DNA from: Anadara kagoshimensis
Taxonomy: Eukaryota > Mollusca > Bivalvia > Arcoida > Arcidae
Reading direction: 5' to 3'
Length of the DNA stretch: 64,000 bases
Assembly (NCBI GenBank): GCA_021292105.1
Contig: CM037873.1
Location: forward strand, 18,654,527 to 18,718,526
Below are positions 23,649 to 35,248 of this stretch, piece after piece; positions within the stretch are counted from its first letter, which is position 1; the number at the start of each line of letters is the position of its first letter. Position numbers and translations under genes: made by a program. The notes beneath the pieces are model-generated. The model searched no databases. It saw only the letters and a program-made list of their open reading frames with translations, and had not been told where the DNA came from.

Positions 23649-24600
23649 ATGATGGTTGAAAAATCTATCAAAAGAGATCTATTTCATCTAACTGAAGATT
23701 TTGATTGTGTATATTCCGGGACAGAATTGGCTGGTGATAAAACAAGTAAGCGAAAATTGGACATCATTCATGCAGACTTTGGAGAACATATATCTGCAGA
23801 GGTTGTTTCTTAGAAGACCATCACAGAATGTAAAGATATCAAAGAAAGAGGGCGTAGAGACAGTTATATGTCTACAATAGATTCAGCTCTTGATACAGAA
23901 GAGTTCAGCTCTACACTACTTAGTATGTTATCTAATTTGTCAGACAAACATTCTTACACTTTCCCTGCCTTGCTCATTGGTAAATTAGTCACTACCATTC
24001 TGATTGATACATCAATATCTCTTCAGATTGCAAAGGAAAATCCCAAAATTTAGGTTTTCCTATGACTTAGGCGTGACATGTTTATATACTGTGGTTTCAT
24101 TAATTTAGTATGATGAACTGGTTTAACACGTCTGCTGCAGCAACTGCAGAGAAAACTGCAAGAGCTATAAATGATTCCGGTGATAGACTGATACCGACTG
24201 TGGCAGATAACCTTGATGCCAACATTTCATCACAATATGGGCTTAAATCTACACATGTTCTTGCACTTCTTCTTACCCAACAACAAAGTTCAATACCTGA
24301 ATAACTGATAACCAATCTGGAAAAGCGGCAATTTTGAAGAAAATAAAGAGGATATATGAAAGAGCCAACAGTCTTAGATGTAGAAGTAAAACATTATTAT
24401 TGTACTAAAAGCTCAGTATTACTGTTGGTGAAGGAAAACGGACAATGTTGCCTCTAAAGGTACTTGAGAAACTGCAACCATGGTACCAAGGGCGTATGAA
24501 TTAGAATTTGATTTGCATGTGTTGCAAAACACCAGAATTGTGTGCCTGTTATTGACATGGATCCACCAGATGACTGCTATGTGTAGAGTTCAGATGTTAA
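23649..24600 (+). pseudogene. Decayed gene of an uncharacterised, transposon-associated protein family
   Basis: A frame from ATG at 23649 reads through one in-frame TAG (about codon 56) to 24053, with LSNLSDKHSYTFPALLIGKL. After a break, 24110-24304 encodes VADNLDANISSQYGLKSTHV and LALLLTQQQ. Further pieces in shifted frames give AAILKKIKRIYERANSL, PLKVLEKLQPWYQG and VPVIDMDPPDDCY. This order of motifs recalls a large multicopy family of uncharacterised proteins in molluscs and cnidarians; I do not know its function. It has several frameshifts and stops and is clearly dead. Confidence 0.55.
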
Positions 24601-24639
24601 ATGAATGCATACAAACCTTTACTGTATTTACAGCTGAAC

Positions 24640-24830
24640 AACAGTTATACACACGTGCCGGGTGTAGCTAGATAAACATAAGGTATTCACCCTTTAGTAG
24701 CACCTGGCCTCACTTCCCTGGTGGAAGATCACTTTTTTAACTTAATTTCCCAGTTTTCAATATGGTTTACACATGGATTGGTTTGTTAATATTAAATGTC
24801 ATATCATATATTTGTTCCCCGAAATTGTAA
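24640..24830 (+). mobile_element. RT element 3' tail, copy 3
   Basis: ACACACGTGCCGGGTGTAGC, TAGTAGCACCTGGCCTCACT and CCCTGGTGGAAG repeat the tail at 667-880, followed by ACATGGATTGGTTTGTT. No coding part remains. Confidence 0.75.
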
Positions 24831-25054
24831 TTAGATTAGGGGGTATGGATATGCTGATGAGTTTTGTTGGGTGCGTAGGTGTGGTAACGGTGAACTCTAG
24901 TCTAGAAGTGCTACTATTAGTGACATTTTAGGGATAGTCCCTTTGCAAAAACATTCCACAGAATGTAAAAGCGTAAGGCAGTGTTGTGTTAAATTGTAGT
25001 TGGTGTAACAGACTATGGTAACTTGATTGCAGACATTAGTTATGAAGGCAGATA

Positions 25055-25385
25055 TTTGTACAGTCTGAGGACAGGTCAAAGCAGGGCATTAAAGCTGTGG
25101 CTGTACAGTCTTGGGGCAGGTCAAAGCAGGACAGTAAAGTTGTGGCTGTACAGTCTTAGGGCAGGTCAAAGCAGGACAGTAAAACTGTGGCTGTACAATC
25201 TGAGGGCAGGTCAAAGCAAGACAGTAAACCTGTGGCTGTACAGTCTTAGGGCAGGTCAATGCAGGGCAATAAAGTTGTGGCTGTACTGTTTGAAGGCAGG
25301 CCAAAGCATGGAGATAAAGATGTGGTTACTGTCTGAGGACAGGTCAAAACAGGACGACGTTAAAACTGTGGTTGTACTGTCTTAT
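25055..25385. repeat. 45-bp tandem repeat, about seven copies
   Basis: The unit CTGTACAGTCTTAGGGCAGG, TCAAAGCAGGACAGTAAAGT, TGTGG repeats with small changes. As 45 is divisible by three, both strands show open frames of 15-residue repeats; there is no other sign of a gene. Confidence 0.92.
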
Positions 25386-25723
25386 TAAACCCGTGCTGAA
25401 TATGGTGTTATTCATTCGATCATTGAGGGAAGTTGAATGGGCTTTGCCAATAAAGGAAAGGTATATTATATGAATTGTCCAGCTTTGCACTCTTAAAAAT
25501 GGGAAAACTAAGACCATTTTCGCTAGCATAGATTCTATAATTATCATTTTATTGATTTGTTGATTATAATAGTGAATCATCAATGATAGACTATCATTAA
25601 TACACTTCATAAAACAAAATAACACATGGGAAAACCTTAAATATCAACAGATATAAAAAGAAAACGATTCTGGCAGCCATCTTGGATATCTTGAATTCCC
25701 CAAGGCTGCTAAGGTGGCATCAT

Positions 25724-26469
25724 GCAGTTTCTGAATAAGGACATGTTGTAGACCAACTTTATGTAAAAAATTTTTAATTATGTGAAAAAATTTCATTTGT
25801 CATCTGGACTATCAAAAAAATTTCATACAATGATCTAATAAAGCCTTCCACTGATTCCCCAAAGAACTCTGTCCGCTTACGTCCCATTGAATATATTATT
25901 CCAAGCGCTGTATCCATTCTAGCATAGCCTGTCTTGACAAGTCAGATTTTGCCGATAGATTAAGCATTATCATCTGGTATCCTTCACTGTATTTTACCTT
26001 ATGAAAATTTTGAATGCATTTAGCTGTGATAAAAATCCACTACGTTGCAAATACAATCGTACATAATGAAAAAACATTGTCCATTTACAACCCTTATTTC
26101 CTCACCCTTTATGATCATCTTTCACTGTGATCATTGATGTGACAGATATACGCGATACATACGACATGCATTCCAATGTAATGACCATCTCACAATAACT
26201 GCATTTTCTTCACTAGAGAGGATGGGTCTAAATCTACATACCAATTAACTTCAAATTTTGATTTAAATGAAGGGATGTTGTATTTTGATTGGTCAATTAT
26301 TCCATTTCGATTAATTGTATTAACTCAAATATCCACAAACGACCTATGTAATAAATAATTGAACAGAGGGCTAAAAATTATACCTTTGAAATGGATGCTA
26401 CGAGGAGGAGTCAATGAGTAGTAAACCTAATTTATTTCCAGTTAAGATTCACCTCTTCATTTTAAGTAA
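25724..26469. other. Intron, no recognised feature
   Basis: AT-rich sequence between two transposon remnants; nothing seen. Confidence 0.4.
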
Positions 26470-26890
26470 AAAACCTGTCTAGTGCGCTGTACTTAGACCA
26501 ACTGCGTTGAAGTGTCATCAGCCAAAAACTGAAATACAGTCAGGGTCCATTCCATTAATCCAGTCCTCAACTGTCTTTACGACTTCGTCAGACCAGATTA
26601 GACGTCCACGGATATCATTTTTTTAATTTTGGGAATAGGAAAAAGCCGTTAGGAGCTAGGTCAGGCAAATATAATGGGTATGGTATTAATTCATACTTTT
26701 CAAGTTTGGACTCTCGCGTTCTCCTTTTGCGGCAAAATACATTTAGAGATTTTACATTGGCCTTTTTCACGGATAGCAGCTTGTATAGCAAATTTACAAC
26801 GAACATTCCATATATTGTAATTTCTCTTGGGCAAGTATATCTGTAGCTCATGTTCAACTTTAGAGGCCCTAAACAATGTCTTACTCAACA
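26470..26890 (-). pseudogene. mariner-family transposase C-terminal fragment
   Basis: On the minus strand ENARVQT is followed after a stop by YPLYLPDLAPNGFFLFPKLKK, the region around the last catalytic Asp of mariner (PDLAP..FFLFPKLK). A frameshift then gives IRGRLIWSDEVVKTVEDWIN and, in another frame, RSWSKYSALDRFF, matching the expected C-terminal order. The DN of the usual DNAR(P/V)H motif reads EN, so a catalytic residue is also lost. The N-terminal two thirds are missing. Confidence 0.8.
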
Positions 26891-27509
26891 GCGTTGGTTA
26901 AACGTCGAACCATTCTCAAAAACCATGCCAAAATTGATTCTACACGTATACTTGGTCATATGTTTGACGATCAACACTGTTTTATACGTAATGCATGCAT
27001 GAAAAAGTAAAAAGAATCATGGGTGATAAGTGCTATAAATTGAACAGGTCTATTATTTTACTGAGTTTTCGGCGGCAATTAAGCTTGGAAGTGATACATA
27101 CATTGTCAGCCCTTTTTGGAAATAGCTGATGTATCAGTATTTTCTTTTTCGGCGGGTTTAGCCAGTATGTTTTTATTGTAAAGTTTGTTTGATGTCTGTT
27201 GTAAAATTATGGACCCATGTGTCATTCAAAGAAACACATTTCTAAAGAATGTTAGCAGGACCTCTTAAATGTTTAAATTGGCACCAACGTTTGCTTCTGG
27301 ATAACTGAATGCTTTCTCATTGCAAGATACTCTATCAAAATGAAATGTACTCTTTCCTGCGAAATGATATCTATGATGGCTATATATCTCGCTGGCCGTC
27401 GTAACAATATCATGAACTTTATTGAACAATTGTAGTGTTGAAACATTGACATTTTTTCAGGACGGGTTCATCCTAAATGTCCTGCCTGTATGGTTTTAAT
27501 TCGACCATT

Positions 27510-29013
27510 CATTTTTTAAGGGATATCTTTCTCTAGTGTTGTTACCATATATGTATAGATAGCAATAGACGTTAATATATTATATTGTATAATTGTTCTT
27601 TCATTCTTAACAGTACTTAAGGGGACATTGATTAAATTAGTGTATAAATTTGTCAATATACCTGGAAAACTATAAACTTTTTGTATAGGCATATATATTA
27701 TAGAATATTGTAGGTACTGGCCCAATTATAATTTTGATATATGAGTGAAGGTCAAGGTCACAGATGCATATAAATACTGAAATGGTTAATTATCTCAAAA
27801 ACTACAAACTTATATATATAAATATTGTAGATATTGGCCTAACGATCAATTTAAAATGTAGATGAAAAATATGGGATCAAAGGTTAAGGTCACGGGTGCA
27901 AACATTTATTGAAATTGACAGTTATCTGGAAAACTATGAGCTTCTTGTATGGGCATATATATATAATATTGTAGGTTTTGGCATAACAGTAATTTTGGTA
28001 TATGGATTTAGGTCATGGGTTCAATGGTCAATTTCACAGATGCAAACAAATACTGAATTAAGCATATATATTAGAATATTGTAGGTATAAACCTAACGGT
28101 AATTTTGATATACAGATAAAAGTCAAGGTTCAAAGGTCAAGGTCACATACAAACAAATACAGAAATGATTAATTATCACAAACAATAAACATCTTGTATA
28201 GGCATATTTTAAAATATTGTAGATATTGGCCTAATGATCATTTTGATATATGAGTAAAGGTCATGGGTTAATAAACCAATAATGCAAATGAATACAGAAA
28301 TGGTTAATGAATACAGAAATGGTTAATTATCTCGAAAACTATAAAATTTTTGTAGATGTATATATTAGAATAGTTTAGCTATTAGCCTAACAGTCATATT
28401 GATACATAGATGAAGGTCATAGGGTCAAAGGTCAAAGTCACAGATACAACGATACCGGAATGGTTAATTATCTCAAAAACTATAATATTTTTATAGACAT
28501 GCATATCAGGATATTGTAGTTATTGAACTAACGACTATTTTGATATATGCATGAAGGCCATGGAGTCAAAGGTCAAGGTAACAGCTGCAACAATACTGAA
28601 ATTGTAAATTATCTGAAAAAAAACTATTAACTTTTTGTATAAACATGTATATTGGAATATTGTTGCTATTGATGTAATTATCATTTCGATACCAGTATAC
28701 GAATGAAGGTCCTGGGTTTTAAGGACAATGTCACAGATGCAAACAGGTACTGAAATAGCAAAGTTGTTTAATGCTTTATTTTTGTTTTACTATTGTATTT
28801 GTTTATAAATATACTGCAGCTAGACCTTAAATGTTTCAGATGGAGCATTCTTAGGACAAGTTATAATTAATTTGCAAATAAATTCTGACATATTAGCCGT
28901 ACCTGCTGAAAATTTGGACATTCTCTTTAATTTTTGAATTGATCATTGAACTACTCTATGATATATATATACACCTTTAGATGAGCGTTAAGGACGTTGG
29001 GTCTCTTGTTTAG
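27510..29013 (-). mobile_element. AAGAGGCC-type element, copy 2 (minus strand), end truncated
   Basis: The minus-strand start at 29012 reads AAACAAGAGACCCAACG and GCTCATCT, matching the start of the copy at 55229. Below it, 27730-28760 is an array of about 117-bp units, each with AAGGTCAAGGTCA-like words, ATACTGAAATGGTTAATTAT, TCTCAAAAACTA and ATATTGTAGRTATTGGCCTA. The far end (GTGAGCTAAAA) is not recognisable. No protein is encoded. Confidence 0.72.
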
Positions 29014-29569
29014 GTATAAATAATAACAGAAGTTAAGGAAAGTAAAAGAAAATCGCATCAACGTTTTTCCTTTGTCAAAAATGCTGCATCAGCAACAACT
29101 AATAAGAGCTGGAGAGGATCTTTCCTGAAATCATGTTATCAATTTATTTGAGACCAAGCGCTTCATTATTTTGTGCTTGATAAAGTAATATTATATATAT
29201 GAATGCGAATGAACATAGTTTTGTTGTCACTGTGAATGCTTTTCCTTTGAAATAGTAAAATTTTCCTTCTTGTAAATACATATATGTTCTACATCTTTGA
29301 TCACCACATTTTGTCACACATTAAGCTTTTCCTACTGTACTCTGTACTTGCGAAATATGATTTACAAAGAAATATTTTAAGATTTTTGTTGTTGTCTTTT
29401 GCTGTTAAGAGTTCTCGCTCCGTATGTGGAATGTCATGGTCGAACTTGACGGGTCTAGAAAAAGTGGCTTTTTTTCGCAAAGCACTAGGCATTTATAAAT
29501 GAAAGTCACGGGGTCCTTCTAAAGACACCTTAAAAACCAATGCCCTTCGATGTAACGGCAGGAATGACA
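29014..29569. other. Intron, no recognised feature
   Basis: AT-rich. Overlapping frames at 29284-29502 on both strands have no recognisable domain. Confidence 0.4.
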
Positions 29570-30149
29570 CGTTCAATAATTAACCCTCCCTGTGTATTTG
29601 ATGAATAGGAATAGACAGTTCTGTGTCATAATGCTATATAACGGGCAATCTTCAATGCGTAAAGATTGTAAATACACTTATGGGGGATCACCCGAGCGTG
29701 AAGTTATCGAGTCTAAGCATGCCTGTATATCGATTGGGGATTTTCAGTCGCTATTTTCCATTTAAATGCTCCTCGATTGGTGAATATTAGAACATCTCTT
29801 TATAAATGATAAACGTAAAAGCTATTATATTATAATGTTTTATTAATAAAGTTTAGTAGATAGGATCAAGATGTCAGGAAGGAGTTTGTATCGAACGTAT
29901 ATTTGATCTCAAACAGTCAGAAGGTTTTTTGAGGTCCGACCAAACTATATCACCAGTATAGATACTTTTCACATAATCAAACCCATGGGGGTACATAGAT
30001 AATATCCAGCTTGATTTATAACATAACTATAACCACAGCGTACATTCAGACATCATTGACTTCGTCCAGCTAAAGTAAATAAAGCCCAGCTTTGGGAATA
30101 TATAAACATGGGAAAGAAACCCAAGAATATAAATGTAGAGAAAAAAAAC

Positions 30150-30480
30150 TAAACCCGTTAAAAGGTTCTAGGTTACAGTTTGAGATTTAGTTAGTATCAC
30201 TCAGCTGCGACACGCTTTCACGAAAGATTATGAGTCATGCAGTGTTCCGTTTATGGAAACGATTTTGGAGACAAAATATACCAGCTTATAAAGTAACGGA
30301 TAATAACTTCGATCCTATAGAAGAATCTTTCTTCGAAAGTGAACTACAGAAAGCGGAGAAAGTACTTAAGCGACGTACACATAGTGGAGTACCAGAAGTA
30401 CATGTAAAGTGGTATTAGAGGCCAAATGAATTTAATTCTCAGATTCCAGAATCAGACCTGAAAGAGATATAAAGGATTGG
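30150..30480 (+). pseudogene. Polinton-type integrase, C-terminal part with chromodomain-like end, broken
   Basis: The sequence reads VSITQLRHAFTKDYES in one frame, then shifts to FWRQNIPAYKV and FFESELQKAEKVLKRR (30230-30418). VKWY and a further broken stretch FNSQIPESDL follow. This is the end of a retroviral-type integrase with the SH3/chromodomain tail found in Polintons. Two stops precede 30180, a frameshift lies near 30240 and a stop at 30416. The catalytic core is absent. Confidence 0.7.
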
Positions 30481-30517
30481 TTTAAAACCCAGTCTTCGTT
30501 TTAGATTTAACTGTCAT

Positions 30518-31260
30518 GGAATCAACATCTTGTTATGTCTGTTGTAAAACGTTTTCAAGAAGAGATGACTGACTTAGACATATTCAAAGCTACCATGAGG
30601 ACACAGAAATGCACAAATCTAAACCCAGTGAAGCATACCCACCACAAATCGGTCAAGCGAATCCACCACCACATAGAAGTGAAGTATCTCCACCACCACA
30701 TAGAAGTGAAATATCTCCAACATAACCACCGCAAAGGAGTGAAGTATCTCCACCACCACCACTGCAAAGTTAGGTTTCTTTCAATTATCAAGAAATAATT
30801 CCTAAACATCCTTTTACGTGCATCACATAAGGTCCAACGGGGTGTGGTGAAACCAACCTAACCACTGATTTGCTTCAAGATACCAGAATTCAGCCTGATC
30901 CACAAAGAATCATATGGCTTTATAGACGATGGCAGCCAAAATATTATGTTATTCGCCAGACAGTTTATCCTTAAAGCTTCTGCTGAACTCATTGAGGATA
31001 TTTCATTGGATTTGGGTCAAGGTAGTTTCATTGATCCAAATGTGAGAAATTTATTGGTGATAGATGATCGGATATCCGTCAAAAACCTACGTTTAAATTG
31101 TGTGTTTACCGAAGGAAGCCACCATATAAATCTTTCCATTATTGTTATTAATCGGGATTTATATTTAACAAAGACCCCACTACATAATCATAATGTTTAC
31201 ATTACAAATGCATTGCCTTATATGAATCTCTTTGGAACCATTGCGTTAATTTTTCGATGA
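30518..31260 (+). pseudogene. Polinton-like ATPase with N-terminal zinc finger, broken
   Basis: ATG at 30518 opens a short CxxC zinc finger. A proline-rich repeat follows (PPPHRSEVSPPPHRSEIS, 30660-30770), then a Walker-A loop at about 30833 in which the lysine codon is changed to Glu (GPTGCGET). After a frameshift near 30950 the frame to 31260 carries RNLLVIDD (Walker-B-like) and FTEGSHHINLSI. Stops and shifts make it non-functional, and the Walker lysine change would abolish ATP binding anyway. Assignment to the Polinton packaging-type ATPase is by overall motif order and neighbourhood. Confidence 0.6.
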
Positions 31261-31912
31261 CAGCAGTGTGTCGCGCGCTCTGTGTAAAGGGATACGTCAG
31301 TTAATATCTTCAGCCAATCCGCTTTCCATGTACAGCGGAGGAATACATACCACCAAGGTACTACTTATTCATTCATAATTTCCTGCGGGTTCATTCATAA
31401 ATCTATCCGGCGACTGCAGGGACGCTCTTTACGAGCGGTAACAAACGTAGAAATTTGTCATACTGCACCAATTTTAAAAATGATTTGAAAATAAAAAAAG
31501 AATAATAAAAACCAATATTTGTTGTCTTTTTATATCAAAATAATTTTTTAATGATTAATGTCCATTTCCCATGGCCTATAAAGATACGAAGTGAAAAAAT
31601 TAGTGAGTCCGAGGACACCACATTTAAATTATGAACAACTGTTTGTTATTCGACTAAATAATTATATTCATGGTAATATCTTACCAAACAGATTATTGTC
31701 TAGTGAAAAAAGGAGAAATCGAATTTAATTTTCAAATGTGTTTTACGGAACTATATTTTACGATCGCCAAGCAACGAGACAAATCAACATGGCTGTTCTC
31801 TTTATATGGTTCTACAATAAGAGTTATCTCGCTTTAAGTGTTCCAACCGCATTAATACACCGACTTTCGGAAAATTAAAAATACCTATTTGTGGGTAAAA
31901 ATAATGTAAACA

Positions 31913-32069
31913 TAAGGATTGAATGTCACTTTGAATGCTGTCATCGAGGTATGACTGCATCAGCTCACGTTCAAAGTTAACATGAATCGCTTCGCGATTC
32001 ACTTACTTTGAACGTGAGCTGATGCAGTCATACCTCGATGACAGCATTCAAAGTGACATTCAATCCTTA
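31913..32069. repeat. Perfect 65-bp inverted repeat (hairpin) with 27-base loop
   Basis: Left arm 31913-31977 and right arm 32005-32069 are exact reverse complements. The loop 31978-32004 contains its own small hairpin TGAATCGC-TTC-GCGATTCA. Confidence 0.97.
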
Positions 32070-32659
32070 AATGATATACACCCTTTCGCAGTAGTAGACT
32101 ATGGAAAGTGGACGAGGGAAATGGCTGAGTAAATTTTGAAATTCGGAACTGCTTTTTTACCAAATTGTTAAACAATGATTCGGGAGATGCATTTGAAATT
32201 TGTAGAGTCAATAAATCTCAAATTACCAAGTGGAAAAAGAGATATATTTTTCCATGTTGTTTGGTATACAGGTTAAAATTTTGCGGTTGAACCAATTAGC
32301 AAATAAGAGTCATACACTCCCCATTAGCAAATAAGAGTCATACTCTTGAGTTGTGAAAAACAATCTTTCTTTGATTTTCTATATTGAAGTTGAAAATAAG
32401 TCATTATGGGCAGCACCTTTTAACTCATGTATGGCAAGTTTCTGTATTTTGGTATAGATCTTCCTCATCGGGTGAGAATTATGGGTCTCGCATTAATGAA
32501 AATTTCAGTTATAATTTGTTCATCTTGGAGTAGACGTTCAAAGAATTTATCAATAACATCTGGTCCTCAATATATATTAGCTGATTTGGATAATTAGTTT
32601 GTGAGCATACAACCTTAGTGCATAATTCTGAAGGTTCCTGTTTTTGATACATTTTTTGT

Positions 32660-33162
32660 ATCAGAAATGAGCTTTGTATAGCCTTTTACACAAATGACAT
32701 GATTTTCCCTGGTCCCCACAATATTGACAACATTTCTTTCCTGGTAATAGTTATTTTTCATCACATCAACATTTACATATTGCTAATGAAAATTGGTTGT
32801 TTCCGTCATGTTCCGTGCGGGGTTATCTGCTGTTTGTTTGGAAAAACTTATCTGAAGAACTTTTCTGTTCTCTTTTCCTTGGCCGCTACAGACCATTTGA
32901 TGTCGTTTAAAATTGTCACCTCTAATACTTTTGTAGCCGCAAAGGCAGGTATATTTATTATTTCCATGAGATAATCGCTGATGTCTGCAAGTTATGTTTT
33001 ACAGTAAATGTTTTGCTGCATAAATTGCATGGAAACACTGGGTGCGGGGACGTAGTAGAAATCTTATCTGTAGCTATTTTAATTCTTCGTAGATTGAGTG
33101 CAACGTCGTCAATCTTATTGGTAAAGGCAGCCCATTCAACTAATTGTTCTACATTTGCAAAT
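32660..33162 (-). pseudogene. Decayed protein with zinc-finger-like cysteine motifs
   Basis: On the minus strand, LVEWAAFTNKIDDVALNLRR is followed by CNLCSKTFTVKHNLQ (32983-33032), then after stops YTCLCGYKSIRGDNFKRHQM (32889-32956). Lower down, KKCCQYCGDQGKSCHLCKRL stands at 32664-32744. The first finger lacks its first histidine. Several stops break the frame. It lies inside the Polinton-like relic, but whether it belongs to it is unknown. Confidence 0.45.
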
Positions 33163-33200
33163 ATGTTTTTTGAATGGCAAATTTAGTCTGTCAGCGATAT

Positions 33201-33680
33201 AGGCAAACAACTTTGACCTGTCCGCTTGACCTTTCATTTAAATATTTATCACGGACCAAGTGCATCTGTGTATAGGGAACACATGTACAGGTGTTATCAT
33301 GAGATATACTCACCTCATACAGTAAACCTGTGCACTTTGTATGTGTTAACTTGGATCTTGACACTACCTGTTTATTGAATGGACCCTCCTATATGAATAT
33401 TCCTAATGAAAGATCAAACGGACAGGTCAATGTTGTTTATAGGTAAACAACTTTGACCTGTCCGCTTGACCTTTCATTTAAATATTTATCACGGACCAAA
33501 TACATCTGTGTTTAGGTTGTTTATTCTGTATACATTATGAGGTACACTCACCTAATAGAGTACACCTGTGTACTGTGTATGTATTAACTTGGATCTTAAC
33601 ACTTCCCATTTATTGGTTGGGCCCTCCTATATGAATATTCCTAATGAAAGGTCAAACGGACAGGTCAATGTTGTTTACCT
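33201..33680. mobile_element. Two tandem copies of a 240-bp MITE
   Basis: Units start at 33201 (AGGCAAACAACTTTGACCTG) and 33441 (AGGTAAACAACTTTGACCTG). Each ends with the inverted counterpart (GACAGGTCAATGTTGTTTA). The terminal inverted repeats are about 40 bases. The junction reads GTTTATAGG, so the copies appear to share or abut a TA/TATA site. Confidence 0.9.
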
Positions 33681-33685
33681 ATACC

Positions 33686-33872
33686 TATATTTTGGCAGAG
33701 TGTTTATAAAAAAAACGAGTCTATTCTACACGAATGGGTATTAATACCGTGTTATCATATACGTATATTCACGCATGCATGCGTTCATTTCAAAACTGCC
33801 TTTATTTATGATCCCTTTTTACATTATATTATATAGACTTTCATGTTGATAAACACTCTGCCAAAATATCGA
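33686..33872. mobile_element. Short MITE with ATATTTTGGCAGAGTGTTTA ends
   Basis: The left end is repeated inverted at the right (TAAACACTCTGCCAAAATAT). About 180 bases, no coding capacity, directly after the tandem MITE pair. Confidence 0.85.
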
Positions 33873-34128
33873 TGACGGACTGTATTATACAGACTTACAG
33901 TCCGATCACTTACTCAATTAGGAAATATTTTTATATTGTTTGAATAAAGTGAAATAGAAATAAATTTATTTCTTTTGAGGGTAATGGGAATATTAAAAAA
34001 GAAATTCTATTCAGAGTTTATTTGGTGTAGCACCAAATTTAAATCACGGATATGTATGGTACGGTGTTTTAAGTATTATTCTGTCGAGGTACCATTGCAT
34101 GGACCAGACGTGTTTTGACTCACTGAAT

Positions 34129-34515
34129 ATGGGAGAGCCTACATTGACCGATGTTTTGGCAGAAATTAGAAACGAAAAGCAGAATTGTCATAGTGGAGAG
34201 TAAAATTGTTGAAATGAGATGAGGGAAGAAATACAGGGCAGTACGTTGGCCGATAGTTCAGATATTAAGAAATATAAAACAGAAGCTGAAATAACTTCGA
34301 AATTTAAAAGTAACAAGTTACAGTACAATTTTAATTCTCAAATATCAGAACTGTTAGTACAAATGTACTGGGCAATTAGTCACGACAAGTCCGAATACGC
34401 CAAAGAAGTAATTAAAGAAGCAAATGAAAAGATAAAGCACAGAAATAATCATTTGCGTACCGCTGACTCTAATAACAATAACGCTGAGCAACCTCTTATA
34501 TATAGCCAATATTAA
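34129..34515 (+). pseudogene. Gag-like ORF1 fragment, DIRS-type (tentative)
   Basis: ATG at 34129 opens GEPTLTDVLAEIRNEK. A likely frameshift around 34195-34215 (in-frame TAA and TGA) leads to the open frame 34219-34515 with LQYNFNSQISELLVQMYWAI, EYAKEVIKEANEKIKHRN and LRTAD. The pattern QY-FN-..-KI--RN--(I/L)R-AD is known to me from the first ORF of DIRS-like retroelements. The zinc knuckle that usually follows is missing. It ends 50 bases before the right inverted repeat of the Polinton-like relic, so it may be a separate insertion. Confidence 0.45.
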
Positions 34516-34800
34516 AACAGCATCTCTTAAATAAAATTAACCAATCAGCTAACATTAAAATGGAAAGACTTGTTTAAAAATAGCTACTGATCAAGAAAAT
34601 TCCCAATCGACGTACAAGCATGCTTAGACAAGATAACTTCAAAGTCCGGTGGTCCCCCATAGGTGTATCTACAATCTTCACGCATTAACGATTGTGTGTT
34701 ATAAAGCATTGTGACGCAGGACTGTCAATTCCTTTTCATCATCATGTATTGTCATAAGCGCACCACAAAGTTAAAAATTCCTGCCACTTCACCTATAGCT

Positions 34801-35248
34801 TGTAACGTGTATATATAAATCAAACATTCTTGACTCAGGCGTAAAACCAAATCAATCAATCATTCTAACGGAAACGATGGTGCACTTAAATTACCAAACT
34901 GTCATAACCAGTAACACTATATTCTTCTTGTTTATAATACTAATGTCATATTTAAATTCTTTGGATAAAATGCCCAAAAATGGCATATTAGAGAAGAAAT
35001 CGACCAGAAACCCAAATCACTATGATCAATTTGACTTGATAGTGGCAGTTCTGCTGCACCAAAGGTTTGGTCAATATTTTAAAACACTACATTTTAAAAA
35101 ATAATTAAAAAAACAATAGAATTAAAAAAAGAGAGAAGAATATATCAGAAATATTCATGCTCAGTAAGTGTTGGACATTTTTCTTATCAAAATACTTAAA
35201 CAGGAAAGAAATATCACAAAAAATGTCAAATTGTAGTGCGAGTTAGGT
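34801..35248. other. Intron, no recognised feature
   Basis: AT-rich. A 75-codon frame at 34877 has no recognisable domain. Confidence 0.4.

Larger units (their letters stand above)
23365..25723. mobile_element. Composite element with imperfect terminal inverted repeats
   Basis: Left end TGATGCCACCTTGGCA and right end, inverted, TGATGCCACCTTAGCA. The similarity continues for about 55 bases through AATCCAAGATGGCGGTC and its counterpart with CCAAGATGGCTGCC. Inside are a decayed gene (23649-24600), an RT tail (24640-24830) and a 45-bp repeat (25055-25385). No clear target duplication is visible. The CAAGATGGC word is shared with the larger element at 59455-63061. Confidence 0.55.
29570..34800. 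mobile_element. Polinton/Maverick-like relic with long terminal inverted repeats
   Basis: About 160-190 bases near 29595-29770 recur inverted at 34564-34760. Shared blocks are CAATGCTTTATAAC-type, AATGCGTRAAGATTGTA, TGGGGGAYCACC, GAAGTTATC, TCTAAGCATGC and TCGATTGGGRATTTTC. Between them are decayed integrase and ATPase fragments on the plus strand, a zinc-finger fragment on the minus strand, a perfect hairpin and MITEs. Large inverted ends with an integrase and a packaging-type ATPase fit a Polinton, but at 5.2 kb most genes (polymerase, capsid) are gone. The exact ends and target duplication were not resolved. Confidence 0.65.

Noticed and set aside
25023-25388. 121-codon frame of 15-residue repeats
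   Set aside because: The 45-bp repeat gives open frames on both strands; no other evidence for a gene.
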